This document shows, in pieces, positions 24,417 to 33,630 of a DNA stretch of 64,000 nt; the first letter of the stretch is position 1, and each line of letters starts with the position of its first letter. The position numbers and the translations under genes were made by a program. Origin of the DNA: Paenibacillus prosopidis (lineage in GTDB: Bacteria > Bacillota > Bacilli > Paenibacillales > Paenibacillaceae); assembly GCF_003337375.1 (NCBI RefSeq), contig NZ_QPJD01000010.1, positions 186,001 to 250,000 of the forward strand. Direction: 5' to 3'. The notes beneath the pieces are model-generated. The model was not told the DNA's origin, searched no databases, and saw nothing but the letters and a program-made list of their open reading frames with translations.

Positions 24417-25562
24417 TTAATCCCGTTTCCCGCGAGGCGGCAGGGGGCCGAAAAATTGATAGTAATTACATTCGATGCGGCCGTTAAACAGCTTGCGCTT
24501 CTTGTCGGCAGGACGTCCGAAATAATGCTCGACCGTCGTAGCCGGACTGATTGCAAAAAATGACCATGTCGGGTAATGGAGCGCGGTCAAGCCAAATTGG
24601 CGCAAAGCGGCTTCCGCTTCACTGTCGTCACCGAGACGTTCGCCGTAAGGAGGATTTGTAATCATTACGCCGTAGTCGCCCTGAGGCTTAACTTTTGCGA
24701 CCGGTTGCACGGATAACTTAATATCTTTGCCGAAGCCTGCTTTCTTAATGGCAGCCTCGGCGATTTCGATAGCATTCGGATCAATATCCGACCCGGCGAT
24801 TTGCAAAGGTATATCATCCTTAACTAAATCGAAAGCTTCATCGCGCGCTTCATCCCAGAGCTCGTCCGGGATAAGCGGCCAGCCTTCGCTATTAAAGCTG
24901 CGGCGCAGTCCCGGCGCAATGTTCCAGCCAATCATAGCAGCTTCTATGAGGATCGTCCCCGAACCGCAAAACGGATCGTAAAGCGGCCGTTCCGGACTCC
25001 AGCGGCTTAGTTGAACGAGTGCAGCCGCCATCGTTTCACGGATAGGCGCTTCCGTTGCTGCTTTACGATAGCCCCGTTTATGCAAACCGGCACCGGTCGT
25101 ATCGAGCGTGAGCATCGCCCGGTCATTCATAAGCGTTACTTCAATTACGTAACGTCCGCCGTCCTCAGGAAACCACTCCGTTCCGTAGCGTTCCTTCATT
25201 TTTTCTACAACTGCTTTTTTGACAATACTTTGGCAGGCCGGAACACTTGTGAGCTGCGATTTTTGCGAGCGGCCGTCAACAGGGAACTCCCCGTCTTCCG
25301 GAATCCAGGTCGGCCAATCCAGCGCTTTCGTTCCTTCAAACAGCTCTTCAAAAGTAGTAGCAGGAAATTCCCCCATTTTGATAAGAATTCTACCCGCTGT
25401 GCGCAACCATAGGTTGGTACGGCAAATATCGATAGGCCCGCCTGTAAAATTAACGCGACCGTTTTCCACTTGCAGGTCGGTATAGCCCAAATCCTTCAGC
25501 TCACGTGCCACAACCGCTTCTAATCCCATCGGTGCGGTTGCAATTAGCTGTAACTTTTCCAT
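24417..25562 (-). CDS. THUMP-domain RNA (guanine-N2) methyltransferase, RlmL/YpsC-like
   Basis: 381 residues. An N-terminal ferredoxin-like/THUMP region (about 1-160, LIATAPMGLEAVVARELKDLG) is followed by a Rossmann methyltransferase domain with DPFCGSGTILIEAA (SAM binding) and TNPPYGERL (catalytic NPPY). It matches B. subtilis YpsC and the N-terminal half of E. coli RlmL, which methylates G2445 of 23S rRNA. Start 25562 has AGAGAGAG just upstream; a six-codon longer start at 25580 lacks a ribosome site. Likely first gene of a pair with LtaS. Confidence 0.9.
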   Translation of the reverse strand: MEKLQLIATAPMGLEAVVARELKDLGYTDLQVENGRVNFTGGPIDICRTNLWLRTAGRILIKMGEFPATTFEELFEGTKALDWPTWIPEDGEFPVDGRSQKSQLTSVPACQSIVKKAVVEKMKERYGTEWFPEDGGRYVIEVTLMNDRAMLTLDTTGAGLHKRGYRKAATEAPIRETMAAALVQLSRWSPERPLYDPFCGSGTILIEAAMIGWNIAPGLRRSFNSEGWPLIPDELWDEARDEAFDLVKDDIPLQIAGSDIDPNAIEIAEAAIKKAGFGKDIKLSVQPVAKVKPQGDYGVMITNPPYGERLGDDSEAEAALRQFGLTALHYPTWSFFAISPATTVEHYFGRPADKKRKLFNGRIECNYYQFFGPLPPRGKRD

Positions 25563-25707
25563 TTTACACTCTCTCTTCATTTATAATTAGCGGCAGCAAG
25601 ACCGCATAGGAAGCTTAAGCTTGTAACCTCACGAACAAAAACTTACAATCAAGTATAGGACAAATCAGGTTGTTTTTACAAATTGTAAAAATGGAGAGAG
25701 AAAAATA

Positions 25708-26337
25708 ATGTTGCTAAATGAACAATATGTGGATTCGCTTTACGGGGAAGACACTGATCTTGAACGGGTAAAAGCAGGTATTGCCGCGAATGGAATGCCG
25801 GATATCTCAGTAGCTGACGGTTATGGAAGGCTGTTGACGATGCTGGTGACCATGTCGGGAGCACAAAAAATTATGGAAATTGGAGCGCTTGGCGGGTACA
25901 GCGGCATTTGTTTGGCGCGCGGTCTGCGAGCGGGGGGAAGTCTAGTTTCGCTGGAGCTGCTGCAAAATTATGCAGATGTTGCAAAGGTACATATGGAAGC
26001 AGCCGGGTTAGGTGACAAAGTAGAATACTTGATCGGCGATGCGAAGCAAAGCCTAGTCGAGCTGAAGTCGGCTGGCAGGAAGTTTGACTTTTTTTTCATT
26101 GACGCCGATAAGGAAGGCTATCCGGTCTATTTGAACTACGCGATCGAGCTGGCTGAGCCGGGGGCGATCATTGTAGCCGATAACATCCTGCTCCGCGGTA
26201 GAACGACAGATCCAGCCAAAGCGGGACCAGCGGTTCGGGCGGTTCGTTCCTTTAATGAAACAATCGCTTCTGACGAACGTCTCATGAGCACCGTACTGCC
26301 AGGTTACGACGGACTGGCTATTGCAATTGTCAAGTAA
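25708..26337 (+). CDS. SAM-dependent O-methyltransferase (COG4122 type)
   Basis: 209 residues of the caffeoyl-CoA/catechol O-methyltransferase-like family: MEIGALGGYSGICLARGL is the SAM loop, DFFFIDADKEGYPVYLNYA carries the metal-binding Asp, and IIVADNILLRG the second metal ligands. Cytosolic. Substrate unknown. Divergent from the RNA-methyltransferase operon. GGAGAGAG precedes the ATG. Confidence 0.88.
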   Translation: MLLNEQYVDSLYGEDTDLERVKAGIAANGMPDISVADGYGRLLTMLVTMSGAQKIMEIGALGGYSGICLARGLRAGGSLVSLELLQNYADVAKVHMEAAGLGDKVEYLIGDAKQSLVELKSAGRKFDFFFIDADKEGYPVYLNYAIELAEPGAIIVADNILLRGRTTDPAKAGPAVRAVRSFNETIASDERLMSTVLPGYDGLAIAIVK

Positions 26338-26425
26338 AGCCTAAGCTTAACAAAATAACGCCTTTGGGGGAGCCGGCATTATGACGAGCCTCGGGTTGCG
26401 TTAGGGTTATAAGCCCTCATCAACA

Positions 26426-26470
26426 AAAGGGACGGCGGGGAAGGTTATTCTCCTGCACGTCCCTTTATAT
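26426..26470. terminator. Hairpin terminator overlapping the 3' end of the MFS gene
   Basis: AAAGGGACG (26426-26434) and CGTCCCTTT (26458-26466), then TATAT. One arm lies in the last codons of the convergent MFS gene (stop at 26445), so both genes share it. Confidence 0.7.
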
Positions 26471-27668
26471 TGATTGGCCGCTTGCGAAGCAGCGACTGCC
26501 ACACCCATGCGGCGTTCACGAGCAGCATGACCGCTGATACGATGAACAGACCCTGAATGCCGATCCAGCCGGACAGGGCGCCGCCGGTAATCGGTCCGAC
26601 CATGTTGCCGAGGCCAAGCGTGCTGCTGTTGAAGCTGTATGCCCGGCTTTCCATACCGTCCGGGGTGTACTTGCGGATCAAAGCATTAACGGCAGGAATC
26701 AGGCCGCCGAGAAAAATGCCTAGAACAAAGCGTGCAAGCAGCAGCTGCCATACGGTACCGGCAAATGCTTGCGGTATGAAAGCGAGAGCCGCACCGATTA
26801 GCGCAACCCCGAGCACGCGCTCCGCGCCGACGCGGTCGCTCAGCCTGCCAAGCAGCGGGGAGGCAATAAGGTTTGAAAGACCGGTAACCGAGCCGACGAA
26901 GCCGGCAAAGAACGCAAGGTTAGCGGTGGTACCGTGCAGCTCTTGTACGTAGAGCGGCATGAGCGTCATCGGACTCATCATGGCAAACTGGATAAGGAAG
27001 GTGACCGCGAACAGCGAAGTAAGCTCAGGAATGCGGCTCAGCCGCCGAAAGCCTTCAATAACGGAAGCCTGTATACGGGCAGCTGCTTTCACGCGGTCGA
27101 AAGGCTCCTTAACAACAAATAATGCAAGCAGCGACGCTGCAAATAGCAGCGCGCCGGTCAAATAAAAAATGGGCCTGAAGCCGATCGTATCCGCCAGCAG
27201 GCCGCCCATGAAAGGACCGAGTATCGTTCCGGCGATGCCGCCGGATTGAATCGTCCCCATTGCGAAGCCCATGCGGTTTTTCGGTGTCGTTGCCGAAATG
27301 AGCGCGACAGATGCAGGATTAAAGCCGGAAATCGTACCGTTCAGCATACGAAGCAGCAGCAAGTGCCATGGATTTGTAGCAAAGCCCATCAGCGCCATGA
27401 CGATCGCCATCCCGAAGCCGGAGCGCAGCAGCATCATTTTGCGGCCGTAGCGGTCTGCGAGCTTCCCCCAAATCGGCTGGAAAATAAATGATGTGACAAA
27501 GTTGCCGGCAAAAATAACTCCTGCCCAAATGCCGATCTCATGCTTATCGGTTAAACCTAAATCAAACTGCAAATAAAGAGACAAAAAAGGAATGACCATC
27601 GTCATCCCAGCCATAACAAGAAATTGACCGAACCACAACACGATTAGATTTTTTTTCCACTGTTCCAT
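26445..27668 (-). CDS. DHA1-type MFS drug efflux transporter
   Basis: 407 residues, 12 membrane segments, of the Bmr/NorA-like DHA1 group: GKLADRYGRKMM (motif A) and GGIAGTILGPFMGG (motif C) are clear. ATG 27668 is the only internal Met with a fitting N-terminus (MEQWKKNLIVLWFGQF), yet no ribosome site precedes it; instead an extended -10 sequence TGCTATACT ends six bases before the ATG. Translation may thus be leaderless or coupled to the DUF4956 gene, whose stop is 21 bases upstream. It is probably not part of the Pel system by function. Confidence 0.85.
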   Translation of the reverse strand: MEQWKKNLIVLWFGQFLVMAGMTMVIPFLSLYLQFDLGLTDKHEIGIWAGVIFAGNFVTSFIFQPIWGKLADRYGRKMMLLRSGFGMAIVMALMGFATNPWHLLLLRMLNGTISGFNPASVALISATTPKNRMGFAMGTIQSGGIAGTILGPFMGGLLADTIGFRPIFYLTGALLFAASLLALFVVKEPFDRVKAAARIQASVIEGFRRLSRIPELTSLFAVTFLIQFAMMSPMTLMPLYVQELHGTTANLAFFAGFVGSVTGLSNLIASPLLGRLSDRVGAERVLGVALIGAALAFIPQAFAGTVWQLLLARFVLGIFLGGLIPAVNALIRKYTPDGMESRAYSFNSSTLGLGNMVGPITGGALSGWIGIQGLFIVSAVMLLVNAAWVWQSLLRKRPINIKGRAGE

Positions 27669-27689
27669 AGCAATAGTATAGCACAAGTG

Positions 27690-28370
27690 CTACTGCGCGT
27701 AATCGCCGGTATAATTTATAAGCGAGACGTCGTTTACGCCTTCAATAGCGGACAATACATTCACGAACGCCGTGTTGTCATCTCTGAGACGAATTTCGAT
27801 CGTCATCTCGATATAATCTTTTCGGACCGTTTTCGACTTGAGCGTATAGTTCAGCTTGCGGAGCTGAGACCGGACATCTGAAATTGCGACTTCCGAATGG
27901 CGGATGATGAGCAGATATGGCTGCTCACGTACTTTTCGCCTGGAAAGCCATAGCAAAACAAGACCTACCATGAGCGAGCCGATCAAGGCGATTGGGTACA
28001 ATTTGGCGCCTGACGCGATGCCTGCGGAAATCGCCCAGAACATGTAGACGATGTCGAGCGGGTCTTTCACAGCTGTCCGGAAACGGACGATGCTGAGCGC
28101 GCCGACCATGCCAAGCGACAGGACGATATTCGTGCTGATGGTCATGATGATGAGCGCTGTAATCATCGTCATAAGCACAAATGTTACATTGTAATTGTAG
28201 CTGTATACGACGCCCCGGAATGTTTTTTTATAAATATAGAAGATGAACAGTCCAATACTGAAAGAGGCCATAAGACCGATCAGCACGTCAATATACGAGA
28301 TGCTGCGGAACGATTCTAAATGAAGCATGCTCTTCTTGAATAGATCTTGAAAGTTAACGGTCTCTCCCAT
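27690..28370 (-). CDS. DUF4956 membrane protein
   Basis: 226 residues. Four membrane helices lie within about 28-145, with the family stretch LGMVGALSIVRFRTAVKDPLDIVYMFWAI in pieces recognisable as DUF4956, followed by a C-terminal ferredoxin-like cytosolic domain. Start 28370 has GAGGAG 6 bases upstream, directly after the VTC-gene stop. DUF4956 genes commonly neighbour VTC-domain and CotH-type genes, as here; the function is unknown. Its place at the end of the pel operon suggests a role in modifying or exporting the polymer. Confidence 0.85.
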   Translation of the reverse strand: MGETVNFQDLFKKSMLHLESFRSISYIDVLIGLMASFSIGLFIFYIYKKTFRGVVYSYNYNVTFVLMTMITALIIMTISTNIVLSLGMVGALSIVRFRTAVKDPLDIVYMFWAISAGIASGAKLYPIALIGSLMVGLVLLWLSRRKVREQPYLLIIRHSEVAISDVRSQLRKLNYTLKSKTVRKDYIEMTIEIRLRDDNTAFVNVLSAIEGVNDVSLINYTGDYAQ

Positions 28371-28381
28371 GTGCTTCTCCT

Positions 28382-29092
28382 CTATCGTTTGAAATGTTGC
28401 TTGGCAATTTCCCTGCAAATGACGTACTTCGAGATGGCCGAGCGATTGCTGGCATGCGGGCTGGCCAGCAGACGGATCATTTCCGGCAGGTATTCATTGA
28501 ACTTGACCTCCAAAATCGTACGTGTCGGTTCCAGCGTTTCCGTCATTATAAGATGCGGATCGAACAGATCGTACGTATTGATCCCGGCTGCCAGTCTTTT
28601 GTCGAAGGTGATGCGGACATCCCCATGCTCATACACGTAGGCTTCCCGAGTATAATCGACGATGACTGCAGGACGATATCCTTCATGTACTAACGCACGG
28701 TAGAAATCCTGCACCAGCGGAATGGGCGACGATTGAAGACATGATGTATCCCCGCTCAAAATCTGATCGTAATCCTCCCTGCCGAGGCTTGCCGATTCCT
28801 TATTGACGAATTCCCCGAATTTATTCTTTCTCTCCAGCTTAATTGTCCAGTCACTACCGTTGTATATTCGTATACGGTATTTGTGACGGCGGAAGATACC
28901 ATTCGTTTTGTCGAATAATGCGCTGTCCTGTGGACTGTCAAAATATAGGCTGCGGATGCCGTAGCCGTCTTTGCCGATCGCGTGAGAATCGAGAGGCAGC
29001 AGGGCGGATACGCGCTGCCGCAGCGCTAGATACTCCTGTGGGTGCAAATAATATTTCAGTTCATGCCGCAGCTTTCGACCGAGGAATTTCAC
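28382..29092 (-). CDS. VTC-domain (polyphosphate polymerase-like) protein
   Basis: 236-residue triphosphate-tunnel-type domain as in the yeast VTC4 polyphosphate polymerase: basic and acidic tunnel residues are seen in RHELKYYL, RSLYFDSP, RHKYRIRIYN, TIKLERKNK and ILEVKFNEYLP. No membrane helix or SPX domain. In yeast VTC4 uses ATP to build polyphosphate; the activity of bacterial versions is little studied. It lies one base after the PelG-CotH stop and 11 bases before DUF4956, so it is co-transcribed with the pel genes. Confidence 0.88.
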   Translation of the reverse strand: MKFLGRKLRHELKYYLHPQEYLALRQRVSALLPLDSHAIGKDGYGIRSLYFDSPQDSALFDKTNGIFRRHKYRIRIYNGSDWTIKLERKNKFGEFVNKESASLGREDYDQILSGDTSCLQSSPIPLVQDFYRALVHEGYRPAVIVDYTREAYVYEHGDVRITFDKRLAAGINTYDLFDPHLIMTETLEPTRTILEVKFNEYLPEMIRLLASPHASNRSAISKYVICREIAKQHFKR

Positions 29093-29093
29093 G

Positions 29094-32000
29094 TTACTCC
29101 ACCTTCGCTTCCCTTACTCCGTAATAGGGGGTGTCTTCCATATCGTAATAAATATCAAAAGCGATTTGAGTATGTCCCAACTTATCGCGAGCAATAACCT
29201 TCCAGTAGTACGTGCCAGGAGAAAGCGTAACCTCGGTCGTTGTGCTCTGTAAATTAAGCCGCTTCTCGATGATTTGTGTGAAAGCAGGATCCTTCGCGAC
29301 AGTAAAGTCGTAAAAAAGGTCATCGCCCTGCAGGTCGAACGCCGGATCCCAAACGAATGACTGTTTTCCATCTTTTCTCTCGATTTCTCCGAGAAAGAAG
29401 GGCTTCGGCTTCTCCACATCCTCTTTAAAACGCTCCAGAGATCGAAGCGGAACACCCATAATCTGCTCATATTCATCACTCAGCCCGTTGACATCTATCG
29501 GCATGAATCCAATATCGGGCACCCGTTTGATGAACGGCTCGGCTACGCTGCGCAAGGGGGGCAGTATTTTCGCGACGGTATCGTTATTGATGGTCACATA
29601 GAGTTCGTCAATCTTGTCCTTTAGCATCTGGACGTGCTCTTCGCTGCGGAAAAAACGGTTGTGAAGCCGGCTGCCCCAGAAGTTACTTATTCCACTCGAG
29701 TAATCACTAATGCTGCGCAAACCGCGTTGCAGCTCCCAGCCGCCATCATAGTCCCACGGGAGGAAGTACCATTTGCTCGAGTTAAGCGGAGAATAGAGCA
29801 GGAAATTGTGCGCGTTGGTATCCATGTTGTCCATCAATATGTTGGCCGCGGCCCACGTTAAGTAATTATCGAGGTCAAAATGCTTCTCGAACACGTCATC
29901 GATTGGAATCGCCATATTGTTTACGTCTTCCAGCATCGCGATCAGCTTTTCGTGCTCCTCGCGCCCGTTAATTTCGAGTCTCGTCTCGAACAATGCTTTA
30001 TCGTAATTCGGATCAGACAATGGTTTTATTTCTTCTGGGTAACGGAAAAACTCAAACATAACCGCTTTGTACAGCTGGCCGTACGGATCGAGCCAATGGT
30101 TTTTCAAAAACGTTTCGTTCGGCTGCTCGATTTGGGTAAACAAGCCATAGTCCTCGAATGGTTTGTCCTCCTTGCCACCTTCGGACAAGTCTCTAACGTA
30201 CAGATGAACGAACTGTGTGCGAAGGCTAGTCATACTCGGAAGCGTTTCGAAAATATCGAAGCTGAGCTTGTTGCGGATCCGCGAAGGGTCGTAAGCATGC
30301 TTGTTCAGATTAAGTGTCCGCTGATCATGCCAAAGGCCGGCCTGATCGTTGAGTTTAATTTTGTAAGAACGCTGCGATGCATATCTTGCCGTATTGCCGC
30401 GAAGAGTGATTGTTCCATTCGCATCCGTTGTTCCGTATCCGAACATGCCGGATTTCGGCCCGCTGCCGTCAGCCGCGCCTTCTTGAACGATGACCTTCAA
30501 GTCGCCTTCCTCCATGCGTTCGCTTATCCGGTTTAGTTCATACCATGTCAAAGGCTGGTCATTGTCAGGGTCATCCTGCAGGATGGTAATGTACATCGGT
30601 ACGACCGAAGTATCATTGTCGCGCTCGTAGAGCTTCTTGTCTTCAGTTAAGCCGATCTTCTGAACAACACTAGGCGCGTCTGAACCGATGTCGTTTTCGT
30701 CTGTTAGCATGTCTGCGTTGCTGTTGTCAGAACAGGCAGATAGCAGCACGGCAACTCCAACGAGAAGCACGGCGGTCATCGACGTTTTGCCGCGCAATCG
30801 TCGTAAGAAAGACGATTTTCGGGGAGCGGTAATGGGCTGAGAACAGAATGTGTAATAATCGATGTTTCGTACGTACAGCATCAGCCTGCCGAGCGCTGCG
30901 GCAAGGGTCAGCAGCGCTGCGAGAAACAAGCCAAGCCCGTGGTAGCCCTTATGCATCGTCCAGAACGTAAGCGCGGCATTTAAGACGACGAACAGGCCGC
31001 TAATAATCAACACACCCTTGCGGTCATCGAAGTAAAGCATCATCAGCATGACAATAAAGGCGGTAATGAACAGAAAATAACCGAGCACCAAAATAGTAAA
31101 CGCATAAAACTGTTCCATCGTGAAGCCGATTGCCGGAAGAATCTTGATGCCAAGCGCCAGCGATACGATGGTAAACAGCAGCTGAACCTCCATAATGAAG
31201 CTGATTTCCTGAATGAGTGTGCGCTGCATTTCCTTCTTGGCTAACGTAATGTCGGTTAGCGTGCCGCCGTTTAATATTTTGTCGTAGTAGGCACGGAATT
31301 TCTCATAGAATGACGTTTCAACTGACACGACGAACGTGACAAGCGTCGGAACGACAGTCAAATAAGCGTAGAAAACCGGTAAATCGAAAAATGGCGAAAT
31401 AGCATAATGCTCAGCGACGCGAAACTGTTCGGGTCCGAACCAATAGACGAAGCTGTGGATGTATACGCCTGCGTAGAAGAACGTCCCGATGAAGAAAAGC
31501 GACGGATACTTGCCGAAATAGGATAGAAAGCTCCAATAAATCCGGCTTTGCTTTGGCGGGAAAAATTGCTCAAAATGTATGGCAGACAAAAGCACGACGA
31601 TAAAAAAGCCGGCTGCAATCGCTGTCAGCACGGATGTGGCGCTGTCATAAGGAGTATAGTACAACAGCAGCCATGCACCGATCGTCGCGCAGATGACGCC
31701 GATCAGAAAGCTTCTCACGATCCGTTTGTAATCTTTAAGCGCAGACAAATGGACTGTTTGCAGCCAGATTATGATCAGCTCGGAGAACAGCAGGTAAGTA
31801 GCTATTTTATAGCCGAATCCGACCGGCATGCCGCGCAGGAACAGCCAAGCGGCTAGCGCTCCGAAAGGCAGGCAAACAGCCATCGAGCCGTAATAGGAAG
31901 AGAGTAGGTGTTCATACTTTTTCAAGTACATCATGTCGGCGATGAACCGGGTCAGCACCATCGACAGCCCGCCGGTAATTAATACGGAGAAGATGAAGCA

Positions 32001-32204
32001 GTAGACGATTGTCGTCAGGAATAGCTCCTTCTCCAGAAATGATACGCCAGATAGCGTCATCAGCCACTGCATGCCTACGACCATGAACATACAAAGCATC
32101 ATCGGTCCAATTGTGGTCAGTGACGAGTAGGCATATGCTATGAAATGATTCAACAGCCCCTGACCGTTAAAGAGCTTTCTCAGCTCGAAGCCGATGCCTG
32201 CCAT
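29094..32204 (-). CDS. pelG: PelG-like transporter fused to CotH kinase-like domain
   Basis: 1036 residues in one uninterrupted frame. Residues 1 to about 458 are a complete PelG: MAGIGFELRKLF start, 12 membrane helices and the DYYTFCSQPI end, the inner-membrane transporter that works with PelF in Pel polymer synthesis. After a basic RRLRGK linker comes one more helix ending in a lipobox LSAC (Cys491). Then follow a CotH kinase-like domain (about 510-900; YKIKLN, MDTNAHNFLLY and FLPWDYDGGWE) and a C-terminal Fn3-like module (about 935-1036). PelG has both ends in the cytosol, so helix 13 would put CotH outside. AAGGAGG precedes the ATG; the start overlaps pelF by 25 bases. An internal ATG at the linker has no good ribosome site. 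Confidence 0.88.
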   Translation of the reverse strand: MAGIGFELRKLFNGQGLLNHFIAYAYSSLTTIGPMMLCMFMVVGMQWLMTLSGVSFLEKELFLTTIVYCFIFSVLITGGLSMVLTRFIADMMYLKKYEHLLSSYYGSMAVCLPFGALAAWLFLRGMPVGFGYKIATYLLFSELIIIWLQTVHLSALKDYKRIVRSFLIGVICATIGAWLLLYYTPYDSATSVLTAIAAGFFIVVLLSAIHFEQFFPPKQSRIYWSFLSYFGKYPSLFFIGTFFYAGVYIHSFVYWFGPEQFRVAEHYAISPFFDLPVFYAYLTVVPTLVTFVVSVETSFYEKFRAYYDKILNGGTLTDITLAKKEMQRTLIQEISFIMEVQLLFTIVSLALGIKILPAIGFTMEQFYAFTILVLGYFLFITAFIVMLMMLYFDDRKGVLIISGLFVVLNAALTFWTMHKGYHGLGLFLAALLTLAAALGRLMLYVRNIDYYTFCSQPITAPRKSSFLRRLRGKTSMTAVLLVGVAVLLSACSDNSNADMLTDENDIGSDAPSVVQKIGLTEDKKLYERDNDTSVVPMYITILQDDPDNDQPLTWYELNRISERMEEGDLKVIVQEGAADGSGPKSGMFGYGTTDANGTITLRGNTARYASQRSYKIKLNDQAGLWHDQRTLNLNKHAYDPSRIRNKLSFDIFETLPSMTSLRTQFVHLYVRDLSEGGKEDKPFEDYGLFTQIEQPNETFLKNHWLDPYGQLYKAVMFEFFRYPEEIKPLSDPNYDKALFETRLEINGREEHEKLIAMLEDVNNMAIPIDDVFEKHFDLDNYLTWAAANILMDNMDTNAHNFLLYSPLNSSKWYFLPWDYDGGWELQRGLRSISDYSSGISNFWGSRLHNRFFRSEEHVQMLKDKIDELYVTINNDTVAKILPPLRSVAEPFIKRVPDIGFMPIDVNGLSDEYEQIMGVPLRSLERFKEDVEKPKPFFLGEIERKDGKQSFVWDPAFDLQGDDLFYDFTVAKDPAFTQIIEKRLNLQSTTTEVTLSPGTYYWKVIARDKLGHTQIAFDIYYDMEDTPYYGVREAKVE

Positions 32205-33625
32205 TGATTCCCCTCCTTGTAATCCGCATACAGCTTACGGTAACTCTCGATAAATTTCTCCCGGGTATAAGAGACATTGATGCGCGACAGCCCGTTGCTG
32301 CCCATTTCCTCCCGGAGAATACGGTTTTTGCATAACTTAATGATCGCTGACGCCATCTGGTCGTAATGCATGACCGGCACCACGATTCCGGCATGTCCGA
32401 TCCCGTCGTCCAGCCCTTGCAGCAATTCTTTGCAACTGCCGACATCTGTCGTTACGCACGGCTTGGACGCCGCCATCGCTTCCAGAACGGCAAGAGGCAT
32501 GCCTTCGCTTACGCTGGAGAGAAGAATAATATCCATCCGGGCGAGATAGTCTTTGATCCGAACCGCGCCCGTGAAGATGACATCCGTCACCTGAAGCGTC
32601 TCCACCAGCTGCAGGCATTCCGCATAATACTCCTCGTTCTCTTCGGCTGGACCCATAATATACAGCTCGGCTTCCGGTACCTCGCGCTTTACGAGAACGA
32701 AGCTTTGGATCATCGTCTTGATATCTTTGATCGGCACGATACGTACGATGGCACCTAAGCGGATTTTGTCGTTATCGCCTTCAGAAGGGCCAGCGACATC
32801 GGCATAGTCGGATACATTAACGCCGTTTGGAATAATTTTGATTTTATTCTCGTCGCAGCCAAGCTCGATTTCAATTTCCCGGTTACGGTTGAAAAGGGTA
32901 ATCACTTCGTCGGTGTACTCGTAAGCGGCTTCGGAAAGCCGGTAGAAATACTCGATCCACAGATCTTTGAAGTAGCCTTTGACCCAGTCCGCTTTAATGA
33001 TTTCTTCCTCTCGTTCGCGTGAATAGATGCCATGCTCGGTCAGCACGTAAGGCTTGCCGTACAAATGCTTGGCGAGCGCGCCGACGACACCGGCATATCC
33101 GGTCGATACGCTATGATATAAGTCAGCCTTCGGTATGTCGCCCCGAATGGTCTGGAAGAGCGGGAGGATCATGGATCGCACGGTCCAGAACATTTCCGTA
33201 AACGGTACTTGGGCGTATTTTGCCTGGCATAGCTCAACCAGAATATCAAAATAATCCTTGCTCATAAGAAAATCAGCCACCGCTCGCAGCTTCTTTGCCC
33301 GGAGCAGGTCAAAGATACCGCTCCATTCGACTTCACCGCCTGCGCCGAGCAGTGAACGGAACGCGTTTTGTTGTGCATGCGATAGACGGAAGCGGTGACC
33401 GCTTTCGCCATTTTCGCGCAAATACGCATCCAAAAACATCTCCTTCACATCCGAAACGTTGGGAGGAAGCGTGTATTTGAACTGGCCGCGCTGCTTCTCG
33501 TTTGCGACGATGGCGTAGATGACGAATTCGTGCTCCGGCATATTGGAGATTAGTGAATGAATCCAGCTTGACACACCACCGGTTATGTGAGGGTATGAGC
33601 CCTCCGCAATGATGCAAATTCGCAT
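32180..33625 (-). CDS. pelF: PelF-like GT4 glycosyltransferase
   Basis: 481 residues. DUF3492 N-terminal half (EGSYPHITGGVSSWIHSLI) and GT-B C-terminal half with the EX7E motif EGMPLAVLE. In the Pel system PelF is the cytosolic glycosyltransferase that polymerises UDP-activated hexosamine and works with the PelG channel. The gene follows the deacetylase gene by 5 bases with only GGGTGA as ribosome site, so translation is probably coupled, and it overlaps pelG. Confidence 0.93.
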   Translation of the reverse strand: MRICIIAEGSYPHITGGVSSWIHSLISNMPEHEFVIYAIVANEKQRGQFKYTLPPNVSDVKEMFLDAYLRENGESGHRFRLSHAQQNAFRSLLGAGGEVEWSGIFDLLRAKKLRAVADFLMSKDYFDILVELCQAKYAQVPFTEMFWTVRSMILPLFQTIRGDIPKADLYHSVSTGYAGVVGALAKHLYGKPYVLTEHGIYSREREEEIIKADWVKGYFKDLWIEYFYRLSEAAYEYTDEVITLFNRNREIEIELGCDENKIKIIPNGVNVSDYADVAGPSEGDNDKIRLGAIVRIVPIKDIKTMIQSFVLVKREVPEAELYIMGPAEENEEYYAECLQLVETLQVTDVIFTGAVRIKDYLARMDIILLSSVSEGMPLAVLEAMAASKPCVTTDVGSCKELLQGLDDGIGHAGIVVPVMHYDQMASAIIKLCKNRILREEMGSNGLSRINVSYTREKFIESYRKLYADYKEGNQWQASASS

Positions 33626-33630
33626 TATCG

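Noticed and set aside
30700..30850. Sequencing-error fusion of PelG and CotH
   Set aside because: Considered, but the frame is open across the joint with sensible codons and linker; kept as a real fusion pending read-level checks.
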